DNA of 64,000 nucleotides from positions 7,310,425 through 7,374,424 of the forward strand of contig NZ_JAQNDM010000002.1 of the NCBI RefSeq assembly GCF_028368975.1, given 5' to 3'. Origin of the DNA: Stigmatella ashevillena (GTDB lineage Bacteria > Myxococcota > Myxococcia > Myxococcales > Myxococcaceae). Made by a program: the position numbers and the translations under genes. The notes under the pieces are model-generated. The model was not told the origin of the DNA. It made no database searches and saw nothing but the letters and a program-made list of their open reading frames with translations. Of this stretch, positions 63,037 through 64,000 are shown in pieces (positions within the stretch are counted from its first letter, which is position 1; the number at the start of each line of letters is the position of its first letter).

Positions 63037-64000
63037 CTACTGCCGCCCCCGCTGGCCGCTTGCCCAGTCCTCATAGACATTGAAGGACTTCATCTGCTCG
63101 CGCAGGTTCGTGGAGCCGATGAGGGCGTCCACCTGCGCGCGGGACTGGCGCGGCAGCTTCTCGTCCATTTGGGCAAAACCCCAGGCGAGCGCCGCGACGG
63201 TGGCCGCGTTGAGCCGGAGCTGAAGCGGGTCGCACTTGTCCAACTCGTCCGAGCGGGCATGGTAGTTGGGGCCGTAGAGGGCAGGCTCCTGATTGGCCAC
63301 CAGGTTGGCCACGCCTTGGAGCATGAAGTCGAAGTTGTCCGTGCCGACAATGGGCTCATCCACCTGCGTGAAGGGACCGAGCCCCTTCACGGGCCCCAGC
63401 GCCCTGTCCACCATCGCCGGGAGCCCCGGACGGCCTCCGGTGAAGAAGCCGGTGATGCGCCCGCAGCCAATGTCGAAGGAGGCCGCCACGGTGTGACGGT
63501 CCAACTCGGCCGCATGCGTCTTCGTGTAGCCCCAGGAGCCATACAAGCCTTGCTCCTCGCCGTTCCACAGCGCGAAGCGGAGGGTGCGCGCGGGCTTGAG
63601 CCCCAGTCGGCGCATCTGCCGCGCCACATCGATGAGCAGGGCCACGTTGGCCCCGTTGTCCAGGGCCCCTGCGCCCAGGTCCCACGAGTCCAGATGGGCG
63701 CCCATCACCACGATTTCCTCGGGGCGCGTGGTGCCACGAATCTCCCCGATGACGTTGTGGCTCTCGTAGGCAGGGCCCGATTGGAGGTCGAGCTCGGCGT
63801 TCAGGGTCAGCGCCGCGCCACCGCGCAGCAGCCGCATCGCGCGCAGGGCGCCATCCCGCTCCATGACGAGCATGGGCCGCGTGTTGCGCTCGCCCACGGA
63901 CACGTTGTGCCGGTAGAGCTGATTGTTGGGACGCGAGCCCATGTAGACCACCCCCTGGGCCCCCGCGGCGAAGGCCCGTTGCTCAATGTCCGCGGCCTCG
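63037..64000 (-). CDS. M28 family metallopeptidase, C-terminal part (cut by window edge)
   Basis: The visible 321 residues start inside a PA-like domain (AQGVVYMGS) and continue with the M28 peptidase: VVMGAHLDSWDLGAGALDNGAN (zinc ligands His and Asp), ALWNGEEQGLYGS (catalytic and metal Glu), and GTDNFDFM and HARSDELDKCD later. M28 enzymes with a PA insert are aminopeptidases or carboxypeptidases. The start and signal peptide lie beyond 64000. Confidence 0.9.
   Translation of the reverse strand, partial: EAADIEQRAFAAGAQGVVYMGSRPNNQLYRHNVSVGERNTRPMLVMERDGALRAMRLLRGGAALTLNAELDLQSGPAYESHNVIGEIRGTTRPEEIVVMGAHLDSWDLGAGALDNGANVALLIDVARQMRRLGLKPARTLRFALWNGEEQGLYGSWGYTKTHAAELDRHTVAASFDIGCGRITGFFTGGRPGLPAMVDRALGPVKGLGPFTQVDEPIVGTDNFDFMLQGVANLVANQEPALYGPNYHARSDELDKCDPLQLRLNAATVAALAWGFAQMDEKLPRQSRAQVDALIGSTNLREQMKSFNVYEDWASGQRGRQ

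Overview
The window looks like a stretch of chromosome from a predatory, fruiting-type myxobacterium (suborder Cystobacterineae; Stigmatella/Cystobacter/Archangium-like). The evidence is very high G+C with a strong third-position bias, many signalling proteins (a Ser/Thr kinase-ATPase-histidine kinase fusion, PAS/GAF histidine kinases, a receiver-DUF4388 protein), many secreted lipoproteins and metallopeptidases, a minor-pilin/PilY1 cluster, a PilZ-Hsp70 fusion, and a SitA-type polymorphic toxin, a family known from Myxococcus outer-membrane exchange. The species cannot be fixed from sequence reading alone. No rRNA, tRNA, CRISPR array, intact IS or origin was seen.

Layout. 1-4.0 kb: type IV pilus minor pilin operon reading left (fimT/U-like, pilV, pilW, pilX, then a pilY1-like tip protein cut by the window edge). 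4.2-5.3 kb: SanA/YdcF-type protein and a MarR regulator. 5.6-10.3 kb: a tightly coupled five-gene operon (type III polyketide synthase, ICMT-like methyltransferase, acyl carrier protein, fatty acyl-AMP ligase, FAD oxidoreductase) that looks like a phenolic-lipid/alkylpyrone pathway. 10.4-15.4 kb: left-reading operon with DprE1/DprE2-like epimerase subunits and a HAD-UbiA fusion, predicted to make polyprenylphosphoryl-D-arabinose, plus a methyltransferase and a small surface protein with a MYXO-CTERM-like tail. 15.5-40 kb: mainly signalling and envelope genes: receiver-DUF4388, nickel-type transporter, peroxiredoxin, the 1787-residue kinase fusion, cyclic-nucleotide-domain proteins with a consensus CRP-type palindrome, NagZ, a RIO1-like kinase, a large histidine kinase, and a MoxR-DUF58-BatA operon. 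40-46 kb: secreted lipoprotein, DUF1684 protein, PilZ-Hsp70 fusion.

45.9-51.7 kb: a compact accessory module, a heterodimeric ABC exporter (one half with a degenerate catalytic residue) flanked by two divergent paralogues of an unrecognised protein with a cupin-like His pattern. Both promoters can be read. 51.7-64 kb: amidohydrolase, a frameshifted Cys-rich gene, a SitA-like lipoprotein toxin with its candidate immunity gene, serine hydrolase, alpha-amylase-like lipoprotein, M13 peptidase, DUF4846 protein, a monooxygenase/Fe-alcohol dehydrogenase pair and an M28 peptidase cut by the right edge.

The best candidates for something undescribed are the ABC/cupin-like module, the Sit toxin/immunity pair with its own C-terminal toxin domain, the PilZ-Hsp70 fusion and the arabinose-donor operon with its HAD-UbiA fusion. 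Start sites were chosen by ribosome-binding sites, overlaps and family length. Several are GTG or TTG and are marked.
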